A stretch of 64,000 bases of DNA from Imbricaverruca yamaguchii (Eukaryota > Arthropoda > Thecostraca > Neoverrucidae): assembly GCA_034440575.1 (NCBI GenBank), contig JAOTOL010001239.1, positions 62,001-126,000 on the forward strand, read 5' to 3'. Below, one piece after another: positions 37,562 to 50,000 of the stretch (positions are counted from its first letter, which is position 1; the number at the start of each line of letters is the position of its first letter). The notes under the pieces were generated by a model. It made no database searches. It had not been told where the DNA came from and worked only from the letters and a program-made list of their open reading frames with translations. The position numbers and the translations under genes are program-made.

Positions 37562-38001
37562 CTACACGTTGATTGAGTTCGGCACGACGCTGGGACTGAG
37601 CAGCTGGTAGGGGAACTCCGCCGTCCTGTTCCGCGCCTTGACCGCCTCGGTCAGCTCGCGCAGCTCGCTGCGCAGAGTCTCGGCCGCCTCCGAGCCCACT
37701 GGGTCGTACATGTAGCGCACCTCGAAGTCGCCCAGGCTGCGCGTGCCCTGGCAGCTGACCAGCTTGGTCATGATCATGATGTCGCGGGTGACGGCGCGGC
37801 TCGGCAAGTGTGCCATCAGCTCCGCCTCGGTCGGCTCCGGCTCGCTCTTGGACGCGGGTGGCGCGCCACGCAGCAGGGCCGGGTAGTTGGGCACGAAGCC
37901 GTACTCGTCATACTGGGCGAAGTTGGCGGCCGCGTGCCCCAGACTGCACGTGGTGATGAAGTAGGTCACCACGTCCACCACCTCGGAGACGCGGGAGAAC
38001 C
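37562..38001 (-). CDS. Lipoxygenase exon 8: C-terminal ligands
   Basis: It starts FSRVSEVVDVVTYFITTCSL, then GHAAANFAQYDEYGFVPNYP (His and Asn ligands), and ends PNSINV before TAG at 37564-37562. Confidence 0.95.
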
Positions 38002-41000
38002 CTGTCGACCGGAGCAGCGAGATTGTCCAAGGTTGTAGCAATCACGAATACAGTCGTCTGGCCCTGGAGATCAGCTCAAGGTTGACGAACAGCCAAACAA
38101 ATTCCAAGTACGATCAGCCTTGGAAGAGATGAGCAGTGAACAGGTCCTCGAGCGTTTCTCATCCGGAACATTTTTTTCATCTTACATTGGCTTAAATCAT
38201 CGCAAAGCTTAGTGCGACTGGTTTAAGTTTTACACGAAAGCGAACTATCATGAGCTTCGAACAGCGCGAATTGGGTTGTTTCAACCGCTATTCAGAGGAA
38301 CAACCGGTTACGTCCACGAGAAGTTGGGGCACGCTCCAGGACGTTGAGGGACTTCGGGACTGCGAGCCAGCGCCGCGCGCGCAGAGATGACTTACCTGAA
38401 TCGTCGTCTCCGGCCACACCTTGGAGGCCGACGCCGCCCTCCTGACGCGGCCGAGTCAGCTCGCGACGCCACTGCTGCAGCTCCCAGTCTCCGGCCAGCT
38501 GATCTGCACTGGAGTAGACCGCCTCCAGCACAGTGCGCACGTAGCGCTCCACGACGGCGTGGAGTGCGCACGCATCGTCCCGGTACGGATACTCAGGCAG
38601 GACGGTCGGGTCCAACACCCCGCGGCTGGCCAGCTGACCCGGTATTCTGCCGTGCTCGTCCATTCGCCAGTCCTGAAGGCTGGGGAGCAAGCGCACCGGG
38701 TCCAGAGCACAAGGCCTTATGGAAGCCTTGCAGCATTTTCTAAAACCCGATACGCTGTCGTGCACAATACCGATCAAGTAGGCAGACTTCAGCTGTCCCG
38801 AAAAGCGAGGAAAGGCCATGACAAAAGCCTAACACGACATCCTAATCTGAAAGATAGTTCAGTTTCGAGAGTTCGGACACGAGCGAATGCGGTACACCTT
38901 GTTGCACAGCACAATGGTTTCGTAACGATCAGGTACACCTTCCAGTTTCTGACAATGAGCTGCACATAAAGTAATGCAGGCTTATCGGGAGCATATTGCT
39001 ACATGGCAGTCGCCCTAACGGATGGGGATAATCAAAGTGTTGTCCACGAATTCTAAAACTGGTATCCAACTAATATCCGCATACGAAGTTGATGCGATTA
39101 CAGCATCAGAGTAAATTAAAGCACCTTTAATTGGACTTCCCGTAGACAATTATAGACAGCGTACCTGACAAGTCACCAGTACGGACTGCTGCTCTACCTG
39201 TAACAGAGCTGCTAAGACGCTCTAAAAGCCGCTGCCATCTATCAGTCAGCAATTCATCGCAAGCCATCCCACCTGCGTCCAATCAGGTCGAACATGCCAT
39301 CCATGCCGACGGTCATGTTGCGGTCCACCCAGCCGCCCGGGCTGACGAGCGTCTGCAGCGGCAGGTTGTTGATGGCCAGCAAGCAGAAGAGGTGTGGCGC
39401 CATCAGTCTGTGCACCGGGTGCGAGACGGAAAGGCTGCGGTGGGTGCAGCCCACCACACCGTCCATCAGCAGGTGGGTGAAGCCGAGGTGCGTGACCGAC
39501 TGGTGGTGCTGGGCCTCTGCGTTGTTGTAGAACATCTTGGCGAGGAGCCAGAGGTTGGGCGGGTCGGTCGGCAGGAACACCTGCGGCGAAGGTCGGCATG
39601 AGCCGTCGTGGCGACTGATGGAACGCGCTGTGGAACGGTCGGCCCGGATGATTGAAGTCCGGTACTGGGCCACGTGCGGGCGACAAGCTAGTACTTGCAA
39701 AATCCCCGACCGATGGTTTTGGACATTGATTCAATCGTCCGCACAATATCATTTAGCTGCAGGTTTGTGCGGATTGGATGCGCTCACGCCCGATGATGGA
39801 TGGTACTTACCGGATTGTCATTTGCCTTGTTCTGGAACAGTTGAATAGCCAGAGGCATCAGCTGGTTGAGCTTGTTCAAGAAAAACAAGGCGATCGGAGA
39901 GCACAACTGGGGAAAACGGAGTTTGGTTGGCAAGTAAATCCCAGGTCTGGCACTTGTTTAGAGTGTCAGTATTTGTTCTACAGATTGTTACTTAATAAGC
40001 TGGGTGGGTACCTCGGCTTTTTTACTACCCATTCGACTGCCGAGTCACATAGCCTCGCCAACCTCTGAAGTCGGTTGGTCGCGGGTGGACTGTAATCTCG
40101 CCGGCTGTGGGATTCGAATCAACTATATTACGACAGAGTCCAACTCACTACCGACTGAGCTGCCGAGGCCACACTGCATACGAGGCCGAAATGATATCTG
40201 CGCTACAGAGATAAAACACGGACAGACTCTTCCTCGGACCCACGGGTAGACAATTTTTTCTCGGTTTAATCTAGCCGCGCAGCAATCTCGCGAATCCGGG
40301 TTTGCCACATCCTCGATCCTGCAATGGATTGAGACATAGATTACAGGCCTCATCTTCCCATAGTTACCTGCATGCCCTCAACTGGTGTCACGCCATCCAG
40401 CTTGAACAGGTCCACAATGAAGATTTTGCTCCGCTCGAGAGCCTCCTGCAGTGTTTGGCCCTCTAGCAAGGGCTCCAACACGGCGGCATCAACACCCAGC
40501 CTGACAAAGGTGCTAGTTAGCATGCCAGAGGCCGCGAACCAAGTCGTTCGGAGTGTGTAGCAATCGCACCAATAGTCATAGTTCGGCCATTCTTCAAAAC
40601 AAAGGCCATCACGTGATGGAACCAGGCCAAATTATCATATCTCGAGCCGTCTGGACATCGAGAGGACCCCGGGCCACCCACACACGTATGATCACGGTGG
40701 AAAAGATATACCGCTGGGCACTACTGAAGACCCAAAAAGTCCGGCAAGCCAAACGCCGCGTAGGCGGCACAAAAATACAAATAGTCGCTCGGCGCGTACT
40801 TCTCTGGGATGTCTTTGCAAAGTGCGATGAGCACAGCGTTGACGCCCTGCACACGTTGCAGGCCGAACCAGCGGTCAGTTGTCCAGTGTGGCATCGCCTG
40901 CGAACCACCGACTACGTAATGACTCGTCGCATGAAGGCGACGACTGGGCGCCAGCATACGGCAAGCGTCAGAAATGCAGTACAGGCCAGCCTGTGGGTCC

Positions 41001-44000
41001 TATACGTACTGCTTCAGAGTTTATACGGCTACGCGTCCTCAAGCCACATGAAGAGCTAAGGCAATTTCTGACGCGATGCACCCCCCCCCCCCCAATCCCA
41101 TTACCGAAGGCAGAAATAAATGGCGGCAATCGCCCAGAGCCCGACGGACTACACTACAGGATACAAACCAAGTGCTTCACGTATCGGTCACCCGGGGCGA
41201 ACAGCAAGTGAGGGCTGCGGTGAGAGGTGCACAGTTAGCTGCCGGAGCGCTGGAATGCCGCCAGAAACACCTGTAGCAAAGATGTAGTATACTTATATAA
41301 ATATACTCATCCCAAATACTGAGTGACTAAGTCCAATGAAAAGAGATTGTTGGCACGTGAATGTAGCACACAAAACAGCCGGTTTAACGAGCGCAGGAGG
41401 CTGCACAGCTCTCCCATGGGCGTGGGAACACGGGGGCAGGGGAACCATGGCCCACCAACTTTTCAAAGTGGGAGGGCCAGCAATGGTAGCCGACCCTCCC
41501 ACTTTTGAGACAAATTTCCTAGAAAGCAGCATGAACACTTGAATATTTGAGAAAAACTCCCTGCAATCCATAACTAAGCAAAAGCTCCACATATCACATC
41601 GTAGCACCACTCGGGACATTTCCCAATCCCGCGGCCCTATGGTGAAACAGTGTGGACGGCGCCATTAGCCGTTATCGTGCATAAACTGCGTCGAGAGCTA
41701 CCCAATATACAAACATCATAGCGCTTCATTTTTAACACGCGCACGTCCGGGGAGCAGATATCTGCTCCCCTCCGGTTTCTCCTCATTTGCCGCCAAACTA
41801 ATCGGGTTAGCAAGGCCAAACCTCGCATAGCTGTTCATTGGTCTTCTCTGCATATCCTCATACATTTTTAATCCTGGGTCGTCTCAGGTCAGGTCACCAG
41901 GTCAGGCGAAGTGACCGAACTACACCCGGAGTTCTAGGTGGCATAACGTCCACAATAATTGGACGACTGATTTCAAACTTATAACATGTGATCTCATCAG
42001 GGACCATAATATGTACATCGGTTTTTGTTGTAGCATTGACCTTGGGTCAGGTCGCGGCCATGGCTTCCCCACTATAGGGCTATAGTAAAATATACAAATG
42101 TTTCCTCGTTACATATTTGCGCTCGGAATGATCTCACAACGGTTGTGGCATGTAGATTGAAGCTATGCTCAATGTTACCGCTGACATTTTTGCTCATTGA
42201 CCCCGCCAAGGTCTCTGGGGTCACCAGAGATCACTGCACATTTCTGCGCATTATATCGCACTGCATTGAGCTAGAATGCTGAAATTACAGTCATTGTGCT
42301 TGTATCGCCAAGACGTGTCGATTGATATCTTACATGACCTTCCTAGGCGACTTCATGACCTTGACCTGAGGTCATGATTTCATGGCCCCGACCTTAGTTT
42401 CGGTTGACCTGACCTTAAATTACACCGCCTATTATCGGTAGCGCATTTCAATGACTGTTGAATAGCGTTCGCCGTTTGTTTCCATCTGTTTAAGGTCCTG
42501 AGATATGTGTCAATATCTCATTCCCACCTGATCTGGTCGAACTTGGCCTATGATGACTCAGTTGCTTGAATGTTGACCTGAGCGAAAAATGACCAAAACA
42601 CCTTCGATAGAGCCCGTCACCAGGTATCCAACGCCGTTTTCCGTTTGTCGCTAGCTAGCATAGTTCTAGAGATCTTAGGGGGAGCAGACATCTGCCCCCC
42701 CGGACATGCGAAGTTGGCGCGGACCTCCGAACGTGCAAGTGTTAAGTCATGCACTCTTGGACATGACCTTACAATAACGCAACGAATTCAGGAGTTTATG
42801 TAATGGAACATATGTATGGGTATCCACATCATATATTATGCTTTGAAAAGACTAAAGCAGATATTGTGCCTGCCAGTAACAAAATGCATTCATACTATTT
42901 CACTGCCATTCTTTGACTGTTAACATATTTAACATTGATTGCATTCATTTTGCCTACAGTAGAAAACTATGAAGCCTGAAGGCAGTAATGCAACACAATC
43001 AAGATGAGACATACAATTTCCAAGTACAAGTCATTGCCTGGATATTACACAGCCATTTATTATATATGTCCATGGTTTTAGCCGTCATACACTTCAACAT
43101 TTACATGCATCACGAGTACTAAAGCATAAAAATTGCTCCCACGATACATACATTGCGTGACTGTAGTGCGGAATATATCGTACAAATTTCCACATTTTAA
43201 TGGATTTTCAGTTTGGCATAGCGCACAGATATTAAACCGTTTGAGTGAGATGCCTGGGTATTATCAGTGCTGGCATCCAACATAGCAAAATACATATTGC
43301 CATAACTTATGGATAAAATGATGAAGACTCCGCCCTGTTACATCAACTTCAAGTGCGAGCACGCCTATCAGAATCTCAAAATCCCCGAGAGGATTAGACG
43401 CTCTTGGTGCGACCTAAAAAGGTCACATGGGGAGTGATATGAAGAGATATGACGAGTGACGAGTGACGCTTGTCATGTGACCTGACAAGGCACATCACGA
43501 GCATGGCAACTGACCCGAGTGGATCTTCCGCTGGGTAGCTGCCTTGTGACATTGACAGCACGTCAAACATTTAATTCAAAGTATGTCGTTCAACGGAAAT
43601 GGTTCGGTCACGTTGGGGGCTCATGGTATATGTAACAATCTCTGCTTAGCAAAGACTGATCCCAGAATCTATTCAATGAAGACATTTGGACTGAAAGTGC
43701 AAGAACACCAATTTACAAAGGAGACTACTATCAAGGCTCTTCGTCGTCCAGTGGTGTGTGCGTCCAGACGGTCCAGACATTTAAGAACCTCAAAGATAAT
43801 GAGATGAATTTAGGCCGATTGCAGGGTGTATGTTTCTGAACACTACTTATGGTGCAAGCAGTTAGATGGGCATAGTAAAGTATATTTTGTGTGATGTACT
43901 CCCTAGCCGTCATTGTCTAACACTTCGCACGTCCGGCGGTCCGCACAAACTTCACCGGTCCGGGGGGGGGCAGATGTCTGCCCACTAGGGTCTTTAGAAC

Positions 44001-47000
44001 TATGCTAGCTAGCGACAAACTGAATACGGCGTTGGATAGCTGGTGACAAGTTCTATCGAAAGTGTGTGGATCATTTGTTTCGCTCGGATCAATATTCAGG
44101 TCACTGGGTCATCATAGGTCAAATTAGACCAGATTGGGTGGGACTCTCGGATATTGACACGTATCTCAGGATCTGTAACAGATAGAAACAAACGGCGAAC
44201 GCTATTCGATTTACATGACAATCGAGGCGCCAACTAAGTGCCCGAGCAGGAATACGTCTTACTCGGAAACTATGACATCAGGTCAAGGTCATGAAGTAGC
44301 CTAGGGAGGGCATGTAATATATCAATCGACACGTCTTGGCGATACAAGCACAATGACGGTAATTTCAGTCTTCTAGCCCAATGCAGTGCGATATAATGCG
44401 CATAAATTTTGGTTTTTTGGTGAGTTTTTGGAAGTCTTCTTGGCCAGATGTTGGAAATGGATCCTGGTGTGGTAGGTAGGTAGGTAGGTACTACCTACCT
44501 ACCTACCTAGGATGGAGTACATAGTGCAGGAGTAGAATCTTTGTGGTTAGATATAATTCTGAAGAATGGAACAAAATTTAGGATTGGGGCATTCTATAGA
44601 CCTCCAGACCAGAATGAAAACACTGACAGGCTGATGCAGGAAGAGATAAGTAGGAGAGTACAGGAGATAACTATTTTGTTGGGGGATTTCAACATAGCAG
44701 GATTGGGAAACAAAACAATAGGTGTAAGCAAATCAGAAAGATGTTTCATGGCTTGTTTTGAGGACAATTTCTTCTTTCAAATGATACACGAGCCTACAAG
44801 GGAAAATAAAATATTAGATCTAGTGCTTACTAATGAGGAAAATTTTGTGCAAAATGTTAACGTAGGAGAGACCTTTGGTAATAGTGATCACAACATTATA
44901 CGCTTCTCATTATATGTTGGAAGGGTAGCAACCAACAGAACATTGATTCCGAATTTTACAAAAGGGAATTACAGTGAGTTCAGGAGCTTCCTAAGTGAAA
45001 TGAATTGGGAAGTCATATTGAATGGCTTAGATGCTTATGAAATGTGGACAATGATAAAAGATAAGCTATTTCAGGGTCAGGATAGGTTCATTCCCAGTAG
45101 GCAAATTAGATCAAACAGGGTTAAGCACCCTTCGTGGCTGACTAGGGAAGTTAAGCAATTACTGGACTCAAAGAAACAAGCATTCAAGAAACTAAAAGAT
45201 ACTAACTCTGGGTTAAACCTAGAATCATATAGAATAGCTAGAAATAAAGTTAGGAGGTGTGTTAGAGCATCTAAAAGACTTGCTGAAATCAACTTTGCTC
45301 GAGAATGTTCAGCAGGTAATGCTAAGAGATTCTTTAGCTTCTATAAATTTAAGGCTAAAAAGTGTAGTGTAGGACCACTGGAGGTAGATGGGGAAATAGT
45401 GGTTGATGATTGCGACATTGTGGAATCCCTAAGCAAGCAATTCTCATCAGTCTTCACTAAAGATAATTCTGGTACAATAGGAACATCTGTAGGCCATGCC
45501 ATGGCAGGTGATATGCTGGAGGATCTTACAATAACTACAGAAGCCGTAGAGAAGCAGTTGCAGAATATAAAACCTAATAAAGCTTCCGGACCAGATGAAA
45601 TATATGCTAGGATCTTAGTAGAGTGTGCTAAAGCTTTAGCAACTCCCCTAGGTATCATTTTCAGGCGATCTATGGAGTATTCAGAAGTACCTGAAGATTG
45701 GAGAAATGCAAGTGTAGTACCAATTTTCAAAAAGGGAAATAGGAAGAGTGTAGGAAACTACAGGCCAGTCAGTTTGACCTCATTAGTTTGCAAAGTACTA
45801 GAAAAGCTGGTTAAACAGAATGTTCAGATTCATCTTGATAGGCACAACCTTTTAAGGGATACTCAACATGGATTTCGATCTCAAAGGTCTTGTTTAACTA
45901 ACCTATTGGAGTTCATTGAGTATGTTACCAAAGAAGTAGACAATGAAAGCAGGATGGATGTTGTGTACTTGGACTTTAGCAAAGCTTTTGATAAAGTTCC
46001 ACATGGAAGGTTAATTCATCAATTACAACAACATGGGATTGTAGGAAAAGTTCTACATTGGATTGAAGCATGGTTGCAGGGAAGGAAACAAAGGGTAGTA
46101 TTGAATGGATGTAAATCTGGTTGGAAAGATGTTCTGAGTGGAGTGCCACAGGGCTCTGTTCTAGGGCCCCTCCTCTTTATCATCTTTGTGAACAACATTG
46201 AAGTAGGGCTGAGGAATAGAGTGTTCAAATTTGCTGATGACATCAAGCTGGTAGGAGTGGCTAACAGCAGAGATCAATCTAGTAATATTCAACTAGATTT
46301 GGACGACCTAAAAGAGTGGGCTGATCAATGGCAGATGACTTTCAACTATGATAAGTGTAAGGTTATGCATATAGGGTCTGCAGGCGAGACATTCAGTTAT
46401 AAAATGGGAGGGAGGGAACTGGATGTTATTGAAGAGGAAAGGGACTTAGGTGTGTTGGTCTCAAAAGACCTTAAAGCAGAAAAACAATGTATCTCAGCTA
46501 GAAATAGGGCACTCAGAATGCTGGGACTCATCAATAGAAGTGTGAAATATAAGAGCAGGGAAGTCATGAAAAAGCTGTACTTAGCATATGTGCGGCCCCA
46601 CTTGGAGTACTCTGTACAAGCATGGAGCCCCTACCTAGAAAAGGATATAGATATGTTAGAAAGAGTCCAGCGCAAAGCCACTAGACTCGTCAGTGGATTA
46701 AGTAACTTAGAATATGGAGAAAGGCTTAATGCATTAGATATGTACTCACTCAAGTATAGGAGATTAAGGGGAGACATGATTGAAATGTACAAAATTGTCA
46801 GAGGGCTAGATCAGGTCAATTTGAATGATGCTCTGCAGTTTAGAGTATCCCATAGGGGTCATCAATTCAGGTTAGACAAAATGAGGTGCAGGACAGTTAA
46901 ACGACAACAGGTCTTCAGTCAAAGGGTTGTTGACCAATGGAATAGGCTGCCTGCTGATGCAGTGGGGAGTCCCTCATTGAATGTCTTTAAAAGTAGGGTG

Positions 47001-50000
47001 GATAATTTTTTTAGACAGGAAAATGTTGTTTTTGAATTCTAACTTGTGATGCATGGGATATTGAGTATTTTCACTAGCTATATAGGGTATAACATTATGC
47101 TAGTATTATGTTGTACTATATGGGGTGTACCTAGCAGTGGATTTGGCAACTTCCTTTGCGATGTCATACTGATGAGATTGGCTGTGGTGGCACAGGTGGA
47201 GGGATTGCATGGGTTTGGAATTGATAGGTGTGAACATGTACTTTCTAATATCTTCTAGACAGGCTTGACCCAGATGGGCCCTTGTGGCCCTTATTAAGCC
47301 TTAACACTTTATGACTTTATGACTTTATAAATGTGCCAGTGATCTCAGGTAACCTCGTATGGCCTTGGTGAGGTTACTGAGAAAAAATGTCAGCGGTAAC
47401 ATTGAGCATGGCTTCCAACTACACGCCACAACCGTTGAGATCACTCCGAGAGCAAACATGTAACCAGGTAACATTTGTATATTTTACCATAGCCCTATGA
47501 TGAGGGAAGCCATGGCCGCGACCTGACCTCAGGTCAATGCTACAAAAACCCGATATATATTATGGTCCCTGATGAGATCATGACGTGTTACAAGTTTGAA
47601 ATTAATCGCCCAATTATTGTAGAAGTTATGGCACCTAGAACTCCCAGGGATGTTGGGCCACTTCGCCTGACCTGGTGACCCAAGGTTAAAAATCCATGAG
47701 GATATGCGGAAAAGACGAATGAGCAGCCACGCGAGGTTTGACCTAGCTAACCCGATTAGTATGGCGGCAAAGTAGGAAAAACCGCAGGGGGAGGATATCT
47801 GCCTTCCCTCCCCCCCGGACGTGCGCGTGTTAAGCTATAAAATAATTGGGGCGTGCGCAGTGGCGCACCGAAGTGGGAGGCATTGAAACAATTCCCCACC
47901 CCTGATAGGTTGTGGGTCCCCGATATTCGCGCCGGGGTTCCGGAAAATAATGGCGAGCTCCATTAAAATCCTGCTGGTGTCCATAACAATCACATCGGGG
48001 CCCATAAAAACAATATTTGGGCCCACAAAATGTCGCGCAGAGGTCCCTGAAAATGATGCTAGGGCTTACAACATCCCACCAAGACCACTGAAAATCACAT
48101 TGATGGCCTAAAAAATCGTTCCGAGACCCTACAAATAACCTGAGGACTTCAAAATATCGGACCGCACTCCTGAAAATGCCGCTGGGACTCCCAAACAGTT
48201 GCGCTGGGATCCAGAAAAGTTGCGCCCGGGCCCCCGGAAATCACGTTAAGGGCTTAAAGGGTTGTGCCGGGCTCCCGGAAATCACGCTGGTGGCCAAAAT
48301 GTCGCGTCGGGCTCCCGAAAATCACGCTGGGCGCCAAAGAGCCTGGCCGGGCTGTCCAAATGACATTGGGTCTCAAAAGGTCGGGTCGGGATCCCCGATA
48401 ATTGCACTGTGTCCCACAAAAGCTCTGACCGGGGCCCTCTGAAAATCACGCCGAGAGCACAACAAAAGTCGTGCAGTGGTCTTTGAAAATCACCATGGGA
48501 GACGCAAGAAGACTGGCTGGGCCCCTGGAAATCACACTGGGAGCCTCAAGTTCCGCCTGGGTCCCGAAAACCACGCTGGGGGTTGAAAATGTCGCGTCTA
48601 GATTCTTAAAAATCACAACGGGACCCCCGAAGGGTTGGCCACCCCCGACAATCACACTAAACCTGAAAGTGTCAAAATGTTGCGCTCGGGCCGCTGAAAG
48701 TCACTAGGGGCTCGACACGTCGCACCAGCGTCCCAACAGTCTCATGGGGAACACCTACAAAACAAAGTCGGGGTAACGAAAAAAAGGAACAGTCCGGATA
48801 TTGATCATAATTATGGTGTCCCAGCAAATGTCCCAAAAGAAACAAAAACGTGTTGGGTCTCCAAAGACGTGTCGAAGCCATAAAGCTCGCGATAGGCATC
48901 CCAACTAATGACGACAGGGTCTAAAAATCGCACTTAGACCCAAAAACGTCGCACCGCCACCAGCGGATCCAAGGGAGGTCATTCCGGCCATGTCCCTCCC
49001 GAAGCGCCTCAAAATGGGGGCATCATGTATTTTAGCCCCCGAAGCCAACAGAATTAAATAAAATTAAAATACGGTAACTTTAAAAATAGCGCTCCGGGTG
49101 AAAGAATCTACAATTATCAAAGGTATTTTCATAATTGTTTGGTAGCCCAATATGGTAGGATAGTAGATTCTGGCGCACATCGAGGTTTCTATGGGTATGT
49201 TCCAGTGACCTCATCCGGAATAGGTTGAGCTTTGGCCAGAAGAGCTCCTCCGGCTCGGGGCGCTGGAACGACTGGTAGAGTTTTGTCCTTTAATCAGCTG
49301 TTGGCAGCGATGTGTTATTTGGCGCACACGTGCGGATCGGTGGCATTTTCGGTCGCTTGCTCCGACCTTGCACAAAGCGGTGTCGTTTTTATTGACTGAT
49401 GTACTTGCTTGCTGTTGTGAAAACAACGATGAATCCCAATGTGCAGCACTTATTGTAGGATCAATAAAACACGCTGCAAGCTATGCGCTCTATTAACCCG
49501 TCCCGTCTCGGGGGTCTTCAACAGCCCCCCTCAGGTTTTTCGCGGATGGTAAACGAACGGCGCGCGGCAGCGCGCCAAAATTTGACAAATCTTCGCACAT
49601 CAATTTGGCATGTGTCAAAATTTTGAATTCGGGACATCTAGGATCAACGAGTTAGTCAAGGTCAGGTGAGGTCACCTCCAAAAAATGTTCAACCAATCGT
49701 CACGTTTTAACGGATACATATATTTTAGTGAAACGTTCAGCGTTTGCTAATCTTTAGGGATGCAACAAAACGTACCAGAGGAATTTCTCTTTTTTCTCGT
49801 TTTTGACTACATATAGATTTTGCATAATTGCCTATTGCAGTTCAAATCGAAGATTCTGGCTAAAGTAAACATTTTTTATTTGTGCAAGTTGACTTCCAAC
49901 AACGTTTTTCGGTCTGTTCTACGGATTACAAAAATTAAATTAAAGAAAACTTGACAATTCAAAATTCGAAAATTTCAGAAACTAACGTTTTTTTTTGGGG

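Noticed and set aside
43583..43807. 74-codon frame starting MSFNGNGS as a small gene
   Set aside because: It has no recognisable domain, splice context or neighbouring support.
48176..48707. ORFs with a 7-residue periodicity
   Set aside because: The periodicity follows from the ~21-nt degenerate repeat. Other frames show the same rhythm, and no start context or homologue is evident.
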